Assembly (NCBI GenBank): GCA_001771535.1
Contig: MEUB01000017.1
Span: forward strand, 1 to 64,000
Origin: a candidate division WOR-1 bacterium RIFOXYB2_FULL_37_13
GTDB taxonomy: Bacteria; Margulisbacteria; WOR-1; XYC2-FULL-46-14; XYC2-FULL-37-10
Direction: 5' to 3'
Length of the DNA: 64,000 nucleotides
Shown piece by piece: positions 24,676-35,442 of the stretch. The notes below the pieces were generated by a model. It searched no databases. It was not told the origin of the DNA and worked only from the letters and a program-made list of their open reading frames with translations. Within the stretch, counting starts at the first letter, position 1; every line of letters starts with the position of its first letter. The position numbers and the translations under genes were made by a program.

Positions 24676-25407
24676 ATGAGCAAAGTTACCAGGATTCTTG
24701 AAAGATTACCGAAAGCAAACCCCTCCTCCTCATTACGGCAACTTGAAAAAAAACCGTCAAAGCCGTTGCAATTGTTATTATCTGCTTCAAACGCAACCCA
24801 TGATTTAGCAGGGGGTGGAAGAACCGCGAAGTTTTCTAACATGGTCTTTATTGGGAATTATGATGGGACAATGGGAGTAGGGAGAGTTGTTGGTGAAAGG
24901 GTAGGAGAGATGAAAGGGCTTCGGTTGCCAGATAGATTGGGATTATTGAAAGAACTACATGGGAAAAGCATTTCTTCTCCTATTGAAGTTTTTCCTTTGG
25001 GTTATGACGACTTTTTGGGGGATGAAATATGTTGTTCCCGTGGTTTTTATGAGGCAGCGAAATGTCTTTTCACAGAGTTTTTAAGGCAAGAAAGACCGTT
25101 GCCAGATTTAAAATGTAACGAAATAACAAGGACAGACAAGATAAGAGAGCATTTAGCTGTTGATCCTCAGTTACTGAAGGGGAAAAAAGTGTCTTTGCTT
25201 GAGATTGAGGTTATCTTAAATGAGGTTGCCATTGAGTTGCTTATGCCCGCTTTGCATAAAACTGAGGGTTTTGCGTATAGCAGAAGATCTTTATCTTCTC
25301 GGCATCGTGCATATATAAGAGCTGAAGGATTTAATCCCTCAAGCGGAGAGGTTGCTGCCTTTATCCAATGTATTGCCGGGAGAAAAGTATATATTGAAAT
25401 TGTGTAA
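24676..25407 (+). CDS. Hypothetical protein, no family recognised
   Basis: A 243-aa protein (245 aa if started at 24670). GGAG at 24663-24666 is 9 nt from the second ATG but only 3 nt from the first, so I prefer 24676. It is soluble, without signal peptide or membrane span. It opens with a basic, proline and serine-rich segment, has a pair of cysteines (EICCSRGFYEAAKCL) and a helical middle. The C-terminus, FNPSSGEVAAFIQCIAGRK, resembles no motif I know. It lies alone between the hisB fragment and the ruvB operon (opposite strand). It may be part of the inserted material. Confidence 0.55.
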   Translation: MSKVTRILERLPKANPSSSLRQLEKKPSKPLQLLLSASNATHDLAGGGRTAKFSNMVFIGNYDGTMGVGRVVGERVGEMKGLRLPDRLGLLKELHGKSISSPIEVFPLGYDDFLGDEICCSRGFYEAAKCLFTEFLRQERPLPDLKCNEITRTDKIREHLAVDPQLLKGKKVSLLEIEVILNEVAIELLMPALHKTEGFAYSRRSLSSRHRAYIRAEGFNPSSGEVAAFIQCIAGRKVYIEIV

Positions 25408-25503
25408 GAATCGTTTGTTTATACGAGCTGTTTTTTAAAAAGACCTGCGCGTTGCGTAAAAGAGGGATCCCGTTATTTTTTATAATAATTGTGTCTTCCA
25501 TAT

Positions 25504-26532
25504 TTAAAACAACTTTTCTGCGACAAACGGCTCTTTTTTGATGTTAATTCCTAGGTGCTCATATGCTAGAGCAGTTGCAACTCTTCCCCTTGGGGTTCTT
25601 TGTAAAAAACCTATCTGCATAAGGTACGGCTCGTAGATGTCTTCTATTGTATCAGCTTCTTCGGCGGTTGAGGCCGCAATTGTTTCAATGCCTACAGGAC
25701 CTCCCTCATATTTTTCAATTATTGTCTTTAAAACTTTTCTGTCTGTATTATCCAAACCCAAACTATCTATCCCAAGGTTATTTAACGCTTCATGCGCGAC
25801 TTCAAGAGTAATTATTCCTGCGGCTTTTACCTGTGCAAAATCCCGCACCCTGCGAAGCATTCTGTTTGCTATGCGCGGTGTTCCCCTTGCGCGGCGGGCA
25901 ATTTCCCTTGCTCCTTCATCTTTTATCTGAATATTGAGAACCTTTGCCGCACGGGTGATTATTTTTTCCAGTTCCACCGGTCTGTAAAATTCAAGCCGTC
26001 CGATCATTCCGAATCGGTCTCTTAACGGGGAAGACAAAAGTCCTGCTCGGGTTGTTGCTCCTATTAGCGTAAATTTTGGAAGATCAAGCCGTATACTCCT
26101 TGCGCTTGGGCCTTTTCCTATAACAATATCAAGAGCAAAATCTTCCATCGCGGGATACAACACTTCCTCGACAATTTTATTTAAGCGATGTATTTCATCG
26201 ATAAAGAAAATATCAAATTCTTTAAGGTTTGTGAGTATCGCGGCTAAATCCCCCGGCCTTTCAATTGCCGGACCCGATGTTATTTTAATTTGTACTCCCA
26301 TTTCGGCGGCAATGATGTGCGCGAGAGTTGTTTTTCCAAGCCCGGGAGGGCCGTAAAAAAGAAAATGTTCCAGCGGTTCTCCCCTCTTTCTTGTTGCCTG
26401 CATTGCGATTTTTAAATTGTCTTTGAGTTTTTCCTGCCCGATAAAAGAGTCGAGTTTTTTTGGACGAATTGAATTTGTATCCAAGTCGTTCTCTCTTTTA
26501 TCCAAAGAAACTATTCTTTCTTCTTCAGTCAT
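25504..26532 (-). CDS. ruvB: Holliday junction branch migration helicase RuvB
   Basis: A 342-aa AAA+ motor that drives branch migration with RuvA. Walker A is [19 protein letters not shown], Walker B FIDEIHRL and sensor 1 [20 protein letters not shown]. The C-terminal winged helix includes [17 protein letters not shown]. Full family length. It overlaps the 3' end of the lytic transglycosylase gene by 8 bp and is co-transcribed with it. ruvA and ruvC are not in the window. A gap of about 95 bp separates its stop from the 245-aa gene. Confidence 0.97.
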   Translation of the reverse strand: MTEEERIVSLDKRENDLDTNSIRPKKLDSFIGQEKLKDNLKIAMQATRKRGEPLEHFLFYGPPGLGKTTLAHIIAAEMGVQIKITSGPAIERPGDLAAILTNLKEFDIFFIDEIHRLNKIVEEVLYPAMEDFALDIVIGKGPSARSIRLDLPKFTLIGATTRAGLLSSPLRDRFGMIGRLEFYRPVELEKIITRAAKVLNIQIKDEGAREIARRARGTPRIANRMLRRVRDFAQVKAAGIITLEVAHEALNNLGIDSLGLDNTDRKVLKTIIEKYEGGPVGIETIAASTAEEADTIEDIYEPYLMQIGFLQRTPRGRVATALAYEHLGINIKKEPFVAEKLF

Positions 26533-28666
26533 AAAGCCTCTTATATTGATAATAACTTCCCATTACTTTTTGGACATAATAGCGGGTTTCGCGAATCGGT
26601 ATGTTTTGTACAAATTCATCAATGTCTAGGTTTTTTGTATCTCCTCCATACCATTCATTTACCCATTTTTTTACCCTCGAAGGACCTCCGTTATATCCTG
26701 CCAAAGCCAAAAAGACATTTCCATCAAATCGTTTAATTAAGTTTGACAAATAATAAGTTCCCATTTCTATGTTTGTGCTGATATCGTACATTTTGTTTCT
26801 TGAAAAAGGATCTATGGAAAGTTGCTTTGCCAAGATTTTGCCTGTTGAAGGAATGATTTGCATTAAGCCATGGGCGCTTGATCGTGATAATGCTTTTGGA
26901 TTGAACCTGCTTTCTTCGCGAATAACAGCCAAGGTTAAATAAGGGTCAACTCCATACTTGTTTGCCGCGTCAAACACTTTATCCCAATAACCTTTTGGAT
27001 AGGCTATCTGCCAAAGATTTTGGGAGACGCTGGAAGAAGTCCCGTCAAGAATGGCGTTTGCAACTTTTTTTTCTACATATTTTAAAGGAGTTGAATATTC
27101 TCCCGATTTTTGCATTATTGTTGCAAGAGTGTTTTCCGCGGAATCTTTTAATTCCCCTTTTGTATGCGATAGGATGTTTTTTGCCTCCTGTGCCGCGAAT
27201 TTTGTAAGACCTGTATCCATAAGCAGCTTATAACTTTGCAAAGCTTTTGCTATTTCTTTTGAACCTAAAAGGCGGCCATTTTTTGCCTGCCAATCATTCA
27301 TAGTTTTGGTGAGTTCTTCTTCGTTGATTTCTTCACTGGCTAAAATTTTCTCCTCTATGTTTTTCCCTTTAAATGAAGATTCGGGAGCTTTATAGCCTAG
27401 TTCGTTAAGTTTCTCTTTTGCCCTGTATGCTTGATATGTGTGGTCAAATCTTTGGGCTAAATAATAATAAATCCCTGCCGCGTCTTTTGGGCGGCCAAGC
27501 TGTTCTGCCAGTTTTCCCCACCAAAATAAACATTGGGGGGTTTCGCTCCCTACGCGATGAGTTTGAGCTTGAGAATATATTAAATAAGAATTCTCATAAT
27601 CTCCAGTTTCATAGTAAAGATGTCCCGCGCGTAAAATTGCTCCATCCACATAATAGCTGCTTGGATGGTCTAAAACTAATTTAACATAATAATTTAGCGC
27701 GGCTTTAGGGCTGGCATATCGTTCGCTGTACATGCCAAGATAATAAAGCGCCCTGTCTTTATATTTGTTTTTTGGATAATCATCAATTGATTTTTTTAAC
27801 AGAGAAATTGCCTTGGCATACTCTCCTTTTTGACCATATTTCCTGCCGAGCTTGTACAATCGCAGAGCCTGTGAATCTTCTTTAATTTCGGGGTAGTATT
27901 TTTCTGTTGACGCTATAATCTTTTCTTCGTCTTCTGATGTGTCTTCTATTTCTCCGAGTTTTATTAGGGCGTTTTTCGTATATTTATGTTTTGGATAATC
28001 TTTTGCCAGCCTGCTGAAAATTTTTGAGGCGCTTTCGTAGTCCTTTTTATTATAAAATGAGAGTCCTTTTGAATAGAGTTCATCAGGAGAGGGCTTAAAC
28101 TTTAAAAACTTATGCTGGATTGAAAGTTTTGCCATTTCCTGCCTTGCTAATTTGGCGGAATAGCTTAGCGGGTAAAACAGATCGGAACTGTTAAAAGCTC
28201 CGTAGGCGGCCTCCCAATCCTCTTTTTGCTTGAAGATTTCGCCCCTGATAAAAAACATTCTGCTTCCCCATGAACCGTCAGGAAAAAAGTCAAGATATTT
28301 TTTTGTTTGAGCCAGCGCGTCATTAAATCTTTCTCCCTTAAAAAAGCTTTCTGCAAGGAGATAGTTTGCGTTTTCAAAAAGGACGCTTTCTTTGTATTTT
28401 TCAATAAAGCTTAAAAGTTCATATGCTGAGTAATTATATTCTCCCATGGCATAATAAGCTTGCGCGAGCCCATATAGCGCGTAGGGAATTAAAGGCTCAA
28501 AAGATTCTTCCGTGCTGTTTGCCGCTTTAAAGAAATAAGGAAGAGATTTTTTGGGGCTGTTTTTATCCAAAAGATCAAACCCTTGCGCTAGGTCTTGTTC
28601 TGTCTGCGCTTCCGCGATCAAGGTTAAACAAAAAAGAAGCATTAAAACGGAGATAAAAAACTTCAT
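26525..28666 (-). CDS. Soluble lytic murein transglycosylase with TPR repeats
   Basis: A 713-aa exported protein. I start it at 28666, where [20 protein letters not shown] forms a clean signal peptide; a reading to 28720 would put 18 polar residues before it. Tetratricopeptide repeats fill residues about 20-480 (for example YASALN- and [16 protein letters not shown]-type units). The C-terminal SLT domain has [25 protein letters not shown] with the catalytic Glu, then [12 protein letters not shown] and [14 protein letters not shown]. It cleaves murein glycan strands to 1,6-anhydro ends in the periplasm. It overlaps ruvB by 8 bp. Confidence 0.92.
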   Translation of the reverse strand: MKFFISVLMLLFCLTLIAEAQTEQDLAQGFDLLDKNSPKKSLPYFFKAANSTEESFEPLIPYALYGLAQAYYAMGEYNYSAYELLSFIEKYKESVLFENANYLLAESFFKGERFNDALAQTKKYLDFFPDGSWGSRMFFIRGEIFKQKEDWEAAYGAFNSSDLFYPLSYSAKLARQEMAKLSIQHKFLKFKPSPDELYSKGLSFYNKKDYESASKIFSRLAKDYPKHKYTKNALIKLGEIEDTSEDEEKIIASTEKYYPEIKEDSQALRLYKLGRKYGQKGEYAKAISLLKKSIDDYPKNKYKDRALYYLGMYSERYASPKAALNYYVKLVLDHPSSYYVDGAILRAGHLYYETGDYENSYLIYSQAQTHRVGSETPQCLFWWGKLAEQLGRPKDAAGIYYYLAQRFDHTYQAYRAKEKLNELGYKAPESSFKGKNIEEKILASEEINEEELTKTMNDWQAKNGRLLGSKEIAKALQSYKLLMDTGLTKFAAQEAKNILSHTKGELKDSAENTLATIMQKSGEYSTPLKYVEKKVANAILDGTSSSVSQNLWQIAYPKGYWDKVFDAANKYGVDPYLTLAVIREESRFNPKALSRSSAHGLMQIIPSTGKILAKQLSIDPFSRNKMYDISTNIEMGTYYLSNLIKRFDGNVFLALAGYNGGPSRVKKWVNEWYGGDTKNLDIDEFVQNIPIRETRYYVQKVMGSYYQYKRLYD

Positions 28667-28738
28667 TGGATTTGAAATTCTAACACATTTAAAGGGTATA
28701 TGCCAGAAATTTTCCTTCAATTCGAGTCGTGCAAACTT

Positions 28739-29953
28739 TTAAATCTCATAGGGCAGCAAAGCTTTTGAGGAAGTGTTTTTTTTATAGACAACAAAAGTAA
28801 TACTTATTTCAGGATAAAGCTCCGAGAAACTTCGATATTTTGATAAATTGATCAAAGTTTCATTGCTTTTTACTTCATAAGCCTCTTTGTCTGAAACAAT
28901 AAAATCAACTTCATTATGCTGAATAGTCCTCCAAAATTTTATCTTGTCTACATCTCCATTCTTATCAAGTAGCCAACGAAAAACAGCATTTTCCATGAGA
29001 ATTCCAATATTTTTTCTAACAGAAGGCATAGAAAAATCATTCAATAAGAAGTTCATAAGTCCAGTGTCGTAAAAATAAATTTTGGGCATTTTGGTTAATT
29101 CTTTTCTGGCGTTCTTATAAAAAGGTCTAATTAGCGCTAGATGGTAAGATTTTTGGAGAATATGAAGATAGTTATCTATAGCTGTCTTGGAAACTCCGAG
29201 AGTACGGCTTAATTCGTTTACATTAACAAGTCCGCCGATTTGAGTGGCTAAAATTTTTAGAAGTTTAAAAACCATTTCATCCTGCTTGATTCGGGATTCA
29301 TATATATCCTTCTTAATGTAGGAATAAACAAGTTCCTGAAGAAGTGCTTCTTTTTCGTTTAAAGGGGACAGAACAACTTTTGGATATCCACCCCATACCA
29401 TATATTCATCATACAAATCGCTTGTTTCTCGCTGTTCATCGATGGAAAGGGCATTTCCTTTAACGGGTAAATTTTCTTTTCCTTTAAAACGCAGGAATTC
29501 ATGAAAAGAAAGGGTTCTTATCTCAAATATTTTTTTTCTTCCTGCAAGAGAATCCTTGAATTTTTCGTCAATATAAAACGCCGAAGAGCCTGAAACTATA
29601 AGCTTGATATTTTCTTTGTAATCATCATAAATAAATTTTAAAAAATTCGTAGGATTTTTTAGATATTGGATTTCATCGATAAAGATGTAATTCTTTCGCT
29701 TGATATCAATAGGAAATATCTTGAGGAGATTTCTGGGATGTTCGTTTAAAAGATCAAGATATGTCGGATCTTCAAGGTTTATAAAATAAGTTCCACCATC
29801 ATTTTTTAATAAAAACTCTTCAAGCAAAAACTGTTGAAGTTGCTTCAATATGGTTGTTTTGCCTGTTTGCCTTGCGCCAACAAGGATAAGAATGTCATTA
29901 TTTTCAATTTCTTTAACCAGTCTGTCGAATATATCTCGCTTAATTCCAATCAT
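28739..29953 (-). CDS. AAA ATPase with DUF4143 domain (copy 1)
   Basis: A 404-aa protein: N-terminal AAA_14 ATPase with Walker A VGARQTGKTTILKQL and Walker B YIFIDEIQYL, sensor IVSGSSAF, then the C-terminal DUF4143 domain whose end (HNEVDFIVSDKEAYEVKS) has a nuclease-like D-x-V...E-V-K pattern. A winged-helix-like insert (LSRTLGVSKTAIDNYLHIL) joins them. The family is very common in anaerobes and archaea with no firm role. The ATG at 29953 lies 6 nt after the -10 box; a reading from GTG 29995 would include the promoter. A second family member is at 42188. Confidence 0.85.
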   Translation of the reverse strand: MIGIKRDIFDRLVKEIENNDILILVGARQTGKTTILKQLQQFLLEEFLLKNDGGTYFINLEDPTYLDLLNEHPRNLLKIFPIDIKRKNYIFIDEIQYLKNPTNFLKFIYDDYKENIKLIVSGSSAFYIDEKFKDSLAGRKKIFEIRTLSFHEFLRFKGKENLPVKGNALSIDEQRETSDLYDEYMVWGGYPKVVLSPLNEKEALLQELVYSYIKKDIYESRIKQDEMVFKLLKILATQIGGLVNVNELSRTLGVSKTAIDNYLHILQKSYHLALIRPFYKNARKELTKMPKIYFYDTGLMNFLLNDFSMPSVRKNIGILMENAVFRWLLDKNGDVDKIKFWRTIQHNEVDFIVSDKEAYEVKSNETLINLSKYRSFSELYPEISITFVVYKKNTSSKALLPYEI

Positions 29954-29959
29954 GAAGTT

Positions 29960-29988
29960 ACTATAATCCAATAATTTGCATTTGTCAA
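29960..29988 (-). promoter_or_regulatory. Promoter of AAA/DUF4143 copy 1
   Basis: On the minus strand TTGACA (29983-29988), a 17-bp spacer and TATAGT (29960-29965) end 6 nt before the ATG at 29953. The spacer contains TGCAAAT near the -35 end, as does the promoter of the second copy at 42154-42181. A leaderless transcript is expected. Confidence 0.7.
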
Positions 29989-30043
29989 GTGACAATTATT
30001 CAAATAAGGCATTGTTTTGTGTCTGCGATAAATTCAATTTAAC

Positions 30044-30085
30044 CCGCAATTTCAACCTGTTTTTGTCGATACATATGTAGGGAAT
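30044..30085 (+). promoter_or_regulatory. 42-bp conserved block upstream of giant gene 2
   Basis: It is the partner of 14104-14145, differing at 3 of 42 positions. It ends in TGTAGGGAAT, so a GGGAA ribosome site lies about 9 nt before the ATG at 30095. The bases just before and after the block do not match between the two loci. Confidence 0.7.
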
Positions 30086-30094
30086 ACATAAAAT

Positions 30095-33000
30095 ATGACA
30101 TCAATCGGCGCCAAAATGAAAGAGGTAGTTTCTTCTTTTCACAGCTTTGGAAGAAAAGAATCTAATGTTACAGCATTTTCCCCAATCTTTGGAAGAATTA
30201 TCCCTTTTGCCATGGATTGTGCTTCACGATCGCCTGAATTTTGTGCCTCTTTGTTTAAGCCGAATAATCTTCAAAAAGAACTTTTGAGGACAAAAGATAT
30301 GCGGGTTGTTGATTGGGAGTCTTTTTTAAGGCAGGGAGCCAAGCCGGAACAGTTTGCAAAAGAGCTTATTGTGAACGGACTTGAGGCTGTAAGGGGCATA
30401 AAGATTGTTGGAATGTATGGGATGGGAAGACTCATGTCATTAAGATATGTAAAAGGGGTTTTAAATGCTTTTCTTGAAGTTACGACAAAAATTACTTCTG
30501 ACATGGGACGAGTTATTAGGTTTTTTAGCATGGAAGAAGAAGGGATCAAAGATGTTTCGGTAGAATTAAGGGAAGCCAACGACGATATGGTTGAATTTTC
30601 TCATGGGACCAGAGTTGAATTGAGGAGCAGCCTCATTATTAACATAAACGATAAAATTTTAGAAGGAATTAGGAATGCATTCAGGTTTGTAATGGATGCC
30701 AACGTTCCCGTCAATTCTGATAGGGCTAATAAACCCGAAAAGTGGAAAAGCTTAAGACATGGTGAGATAAACAGAGAAATAAAGGGGAATGTTGAGGTGT
30801 TGGTTTATGGAGATACGTTTTGCGTGAAAGATGATGGCCCTGGGATGGGGGCGGAGAGAGCCGTTAAGGGATATTTGGGTGTTGCAAAATCTGAAGGGAG
30901 TTTGCAGCGTGAATATCGGGACGATATACAGGAAGCGGATATTTATTACGCAAAGGACTTTTCTGAAATAGATGCGAATACCAGCCGCAAAAGCAGAGTC
31001 AGTTTTTTGATGTGCGGGGTTGAGATTATTGGAATAGAGGTTGAAGGGGTAAATGTTGAGGGAAATTTGGGAGTCGAGCTTGGAACGGGGATTAGGCCTC
31101 CTCAGTCAAAAGATAAAATTAAATTAGGGGCAGAAGAAGTTAAGAGGATAAACGGTTTAATTAAAGAGGTGTTGAAGATAGAAGGGTATCGCAAATGGAG
31201 CATATTAAACAGTTTGGTTGCGGCGTTAGAATCAAACGAGCTTTTGTTTGAGGCTGGAGAAAGAGAGGCGTTACTCAAATTTGCATGTGTGGAGGCGAAG
31301 GAAGTTCCTCATAATGAAAGCAGGGGAGAAGCCCTTTTTCTGCCGAATGAAAAAGGCTTTATAGAGCTGAAAGCGTCAGGAAAAAAGGTTTATGTGAAAA
31401 GTGAATTGCTGGCAGAGTTTAAGGTAAAAGACGCGGGGATAATAACCTGTGACAGCCGACTGTATGAAAGCAAAAGAGGATATACTATCCACTGGGCGCA
31501 GTTTGATAGCGATGAGGTATGGGTTGAAGTTGGTAAGAACGTGATAATAAACAGGAGATACGAAAACAATAAGTTAATGTTGAATTTGCGTGCAGGGTTT
31601 TATATTGGATACGGAGAAAGGGAAGAGCCTAAATTTAAATTGTTATGGCCGTGGGAGATTAAAGCTAAAGAAAAGACAAGGGAGTCAGCTCAAAAGAGTG
31701 ATACAAAGGGTCTTGCCCCTGCTTCTGCGCATGAGAAGACAAAAGCAAAAAGGGTTAAAAGCTTTTTGGCAGGGCTGAAGGGATCTGACAGGATGGCGGC
31801 AGTTGCTTATTTTGCGATATCCGGGCGTACATTAGAAAGCGTAGAAGCCTTAACATCTGCGATTGCAAGAAGGGATGAATTTCATAAGAGATTTGGAGAG
31901 AGAATAGGCTTGAAAGAGATATTATATAGAACTCGTTCATTGAATGACCTAAAGGCTGTTGATAGTTACTTTATTAGTTTGGGAGGAAGACAATTTTTGC
32001 AGATTAAAGATTGTTATAACAGGCACTCCTTATATGAAATTGTCGGCAGACAAGTGGAATTGGTGGCAGAATTTAAAAACGAAGCTGAACTGGCAATTAA
32101 TGAATTTGACCCATATTTGTTTAATAGCGGAGGAAGCGATTTATTTCTGTTTGTGGTTTCTTGTTATAACTTACCAAATGGGAAAAGGCATCAAAAGGTT
32201 TTCCTGAAAGATAAAACAGGATATAGGCAGCTTCCTGCTGATTTTGATGAAATTATAGGCGTTGAATTTTATGATGGGAAGATAATTTTAGCAGAAGTAG
32301 ACGACAAATATAACACTAAAAAAATCCGGCTTTGGGAGATAGCCCAACATGAAGAAAGCCAATTACAACCAGCCTTACATTTGGAAGGGAGTTATAAATT
32401 TAATTTTTGCAATGGGAGCTCTTTGCTTTACGATAGAACAAAACACAGATTTTATGAAAAAAAAGTTGGGGAGAAAGAAAAACCAATTAATGCTTTGATT
32501 TCCAAAAAGATTTCTAACGTTTTGCAGGTGCATAAAGGTGAGGATGGGTTTTTAATAATAAGAAATGATGAGCCTTCAATATTTATAAGAAATGACGGCC
32601 AAGCTGAAAATACGCCTGAAATAGGGCTGAATGGTGTATTTGATTCTGTTTCGTTTGTAGATGAATGCGGAAATTTTTGGCTTAATGATTATAAGCAGAA
32701 GAGCTTTTGGGTTAAAAGGGGAGGGCGCGCCTTTGAGCCAACCACGCAAGAAAAGTTTGCTTCTGTTGAATTGCGCCAAAAAGCATCTTCTAAGACATAT
32801 TTTAATTATATTATGGATGATAGCGAAGATGTTGATGTTTACTATTTGAAGGAAGGAACATATCCTGTAATTTCAAGATGCGGAAAACAGCAGCATCCCA
32901 ACCATTATGATTTAGACATTTTATTGGAAAAAAGATTAAGCTTAGGCCGAATCCCAAGCAGCCTTCCAACTCAGCAACCCTGGTTTTCTTCCAGCGAAGA

Positions 33001-35437
33001 AAGGCTTGCCTATGAAGCCCGCCGCCATGAAATGATATGCCGTCTTGCGGCAGGAGATTATTCAGAGGAGGTAAAAAAAGTTGAGCTCTTTGGATATTTA
33101 AACCGACAGGCAGTTCAAAGATTGGGATCAGAGTTGATTGCTCAAATTGAAAAAAAATTTGAAACAAAAATCGGTGGAACATTTAGATATCAAGAAGCAT
33201 ATTTATCTTTTATAGAAAAATTATGGGATGCGAGCGAAGGGGAAATAGATGCCGATCGGTTTAGAAGAATTGTTTCAAGGTGGAATAGCTTCGTTGGCAT
33301 TTTAGAAGCAGATCTTGATGAACTTGAAAGGTTGTTAAGCTATTTTGACAAAACAAGGCTTTACAGCTATCTCCATGATGGAGAAATGCTTCCTGATGAT
33401 CCTGAAATAAAAGGATTTGTTCATATCTTTACATTAGAAAACATAAGAGAATCTCAAATGGCTGATTCTTTTGCAATGGCAAAACTAATGCCGACAAGAA
33501 AAATTACGTTTAGAATTGATGATCCTTACGACCTAGCTTTTCATTATTGGGCGGGGCTTTACAACCCTGGATGGTCAAAAAACAGAAGGCAACATCTTGA
33601 ATTGTTGGAAAAGTATAAGGGCGGAGTTTATAGGGGGGAACCCATTGAACATAAGACTTTTAGAGATTATGTGAGAGGGGAAGTTAAAGGCCAGGATTTA
33701 AAGGGGGATATTTGCGGGAGGGAGTTTATCCAAAACGCGATAGACGCGGGAGCGAAACATATGGATATAACAACTTATTCAAAAAAGAGGGAGGATGGAT
33801 ATATATACCATTTTGCGGCTTATCGTGATGACGGGAAAGGATTGTCCTCTTCAGGGGTTAAAGAGCTGCTGCTTAATTTAGGAGTATCAGACAAAAAAAG
33901 CGAGGCCGCGGACGCGAAAAAAAATATAGGGAAAAACGGGATAGGATTTGAAAGTTCGTTAAATGACAACGATCTCGTTATGGTCAGGACATCAAACGGA
34001 GACGGAACTTTTACGGAAGTTGAACTTGTCGGAAATAATTTGGACGCGCGGGTTTTAAGATATGTTGAAGGATTGACAGACAAGAGCATGCGCGGACTTG
34101 AGGTTCATGTCGGCAAAAAAATTGGTAAAGAGGAAGAAGAAGAGCAAAATAAGATAAAAACAATATTTAGGGAAATGATATTGGGTTTTAGGCTTAAGGA
34201 TATGGCAGGATTAGTTGATCCGTCTGTTTTAAGTGTTTCTTATAGAGGGGCTCCAATCGCAGAGAGAATTTTAGATAGGGAGAGCGTTGTTTTGGAGGGG
34301 AAAGGACGATATTCATTACTTAAAGTAGGGAAAGAGAGAGAGGCGCGAGTTGTTCAGAATGGATTGATAGTAAATCATTCCAAAGAGAAATATTTAAGAT
34401 ATTTTCCCGAGTTTTTAAAAAAATATGTCGAAGATTGCGCCTTTGAGATTGGGGAGGATGAAGAGTTGACGAGGGGCAGGGACGATGTGATGGAAGATGA
34501 ACGAGTTGTCGCAGGGATATTTATACAGCTTGCAATGCGGAAAGCAATAAAAGAATATCTTCAAACAGGAGAAGAATTTGGGAATCTGCCAAAAGATTAT
34601 CTCTATTCACAGCATCTTGAACTGGGGAACGGAAATTTGGAGGGATATATACCTGAAGGAATCGAAGAAGATAAAGAGAGGATAAATATTGGGAATATAT
34701 GTGATGTAGGATTAACGAAATATCTTGGAAGGGAAGATGATTTGACAATGCTCATGACATTGGTTAAGTTAAAAGACGGAGAAGGAAACGCGATTTATTT
34801 GCAAGCTATTCGAGATGCAATAGCCGATGTGTCAAAGGGAGGAAAAGAGATTCCAAGATTTTTTAGTAGTCCCATAATATCAGCTTTTTTTAGGGAAAAA
34901 ATAGAGAGCGCCGTTAAAAAGAGAATAGACTATCTTGCCGCGCATCGTTCTGAAGGCAAAAGAAAAGCTGTTGCTGATCTGCCTGAGCAACTTAGATTGT
35001 TTGCTGACACAATGTTAGATATCTATACAGCCATGGGACTTACTGACCCTGAAGTTGATTTTTATTCAAATCCTGATGAGGTGAGGATCGCCACTTATGG
35101 ACTAAATCATTTTAGGTTTAGAATAGAAGCAATTGAAGAAAGAGCAAGAAAATTAAAGAGAGGATTAGAATTAAAGAAGCAGGGACAACTTGCGAAAATT
35201 GCAATAAATGGCGAAAAGTTAAATGATAGAAATATTGTCTCTTCTGTGGCGGAGGCAATAGATGTGTTTTCATATTTAATAGAAGAGCCCGGCATTCATG
35301 AAGGGGTTCATGATGTGTTTGGAAGTTCTGAAGGGTGGAGCCATGGCAGCAGATTTAAAGAAAGGGCGATAGGCTTTGTTGATGTTATGCTAAAAAATGG
35401 CTATAATCCTCTTTTGCCGCGGGATATGCTACAATAG
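30095..35437 (+). CDS. Giant double-GHKL ATPase with C-terminal HExxH metalloprotease signature (copy 2)
   Basis: A 1780-aa homologue of the protein at 14152, colinear throughout. C-terminal GHKL motifs: E1210...N1214...D1217 (REFIQNAIDAGA), DDGKG (1245-1249) and GKNGIGF (1279-1285). N-terminal permuted module: E90...N94, GMYGMGR (106-112), GTRVEL (171-176) and DDGPGM (246-251). The middle is strand-rich; the segment before the second ATPase (IVSRWNSF..., HYWAGL) is well conserved between copies. The end has HEGVH (1735-1739) and HGSRF (1750-1754). All candidate catalytic residues are kept in both copies, arguing that both are functional rather than one decaying. galT begins 5 bp after the stop. 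Confidence 0.85.
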   Translation: MTSIGAKMKEVVSSFHSFGRKESNVTAFSPIFGRIIPFAMDCASRSPEFCASLFKPNNLQKELLRTKDMRVVDWESFLRQGAKPEQFAKELIVNGLEAVRGIKIVGMYGMGRLMSLRYVKGVLNAFLEVTTKITSDMGRVIRFFSMEEEGIKDVSVELREANDDMVEFSHGTRVELRSSLIININDKILEGIRNAFRFVMDANVPVNSDRANKPEKWKSLRHGEINREIKGNVEVLVYGDTFCVKDDGPGMGAERAVKGYLGVAKSEGSLQREYRDDIQEADIYYAKDFSEIDANTSRKSRVSFLMCGVEIIGIEVEGVNVEGNLGVELGTGIRPPQSKDKIKLGAEEVKRINGLIKEVLKIEGYRKWSILNSLVAALESNELLFEAGEREALLKFACVEAKEVPHNESRGEALFLPNEKGFIELKASGKKVYVKSELLAEFKVKDAGIITCDSRLYESKRGYTIHWAQFDSDEVWVEVGKNVIINRRYENNKLMLNLRAGFYIGYGEREEPKFKLLWPWEIKAKEKTRESAQKSDTKGLAPASAHEKTKAKRVKSFLAGLKGSDRMAAVAYFAISGRTLESVEALTSAIARRDEFHKRFGERIGLKEILYRTRSLNDLKAVDSYFISLGGRQFLQIKDCYNRHSLYEIVGRQVELVAEFKNEAELAINEFDPYLFNSGGSDLFLFVVSCYNLPNGKRHQKVFLKDKTGYRQLPADFDEIIGVEFYDGKIILAEVDDKYNTKKIRLWEIAQHEESQLQPALHLEGSYKFNFCNGSSLLYDRTKHRFYEKKVGEKEKPINALISKKISNVLQVHKGEDGFLIIRNDEPSIFIRNDGQAENTPEIGLNGVFDSVSFVDECGNFWLNDYKQKSFWVKRGGRAFEPTTQEKFASVELRQKASSKTYFNYIMDDSEDVDVYYLKEGTYPVISRCGKQQHPNHYDLDILLEKRLSLGRIPSSLPTQQPWFSSSEERLAYEARRHEMICRLAAGDYSEEVKKVELFGYLNRQAVQRLGSELIAQIEKKFETKIGGTFRYQEAYLSFIEKLWDASEGEIDADRFRRIVSRWNSFVGILEADLDELERLLSYFDKTRLYSYLHDGEMLPDDPEIKGFVHIFTLENIRESQMADSFAMAKLMPTRKITFRIDDPYDLAFHYWAGLYNPGWSKNRRQHLELLEKYKGGVYRGEPIEHKTFRDYVRGEVKGQDLKGDICGREFIQNAIDAGAKHMDITTYSKKREDGYIYHFAAYRDDGKGLSSSGVKELLLNLGVSDKKSEAADAKKNIGKNGIGFESSLNDNDLVMVRTSNGDGTFTEVELVGNNLDARVLRYVEGLTDKSMRGLEVHVGKKIGKEEEEEQNKIKTIFREMILGFRLKDMAGLVDPSVLSVSYRGAPIAERILDRESVVLEGKGRYSLLKVGKEREARVVQNGLIVNHSKEKYLRYFPEFLKKYVEDCAFEIGEDEELTRGRDDVMEDERVVAGIFIQLAMRKAIKEYLQTGEEFGNLPKDYLYSQHLELGNGNLEGYIPEGIEEDKERINIGNICDVGLTKYLGREDDLTMLMTLVKLKDGEGNAIYLQAIRDAIADVSKGGKEIPRFFSSPIISAFFREKIESAVKKRIDYLAAHRSEGKRKAVADLPEQLRLFADTMLDIYTAMGLTDPEVDFYSNPDEVRIATYGLNHFRFRIEAIEERARKLKRGLELKKQGQLAKIAINGEKLNDRNIVSSVAEAIDVFSYLIEEPGIHEGVHDVFGSSEGWSHGSRFKERAIGFVDVMLKNGYNPLLPRDMLQ

Positions 35438-35442
35438 TTGCT

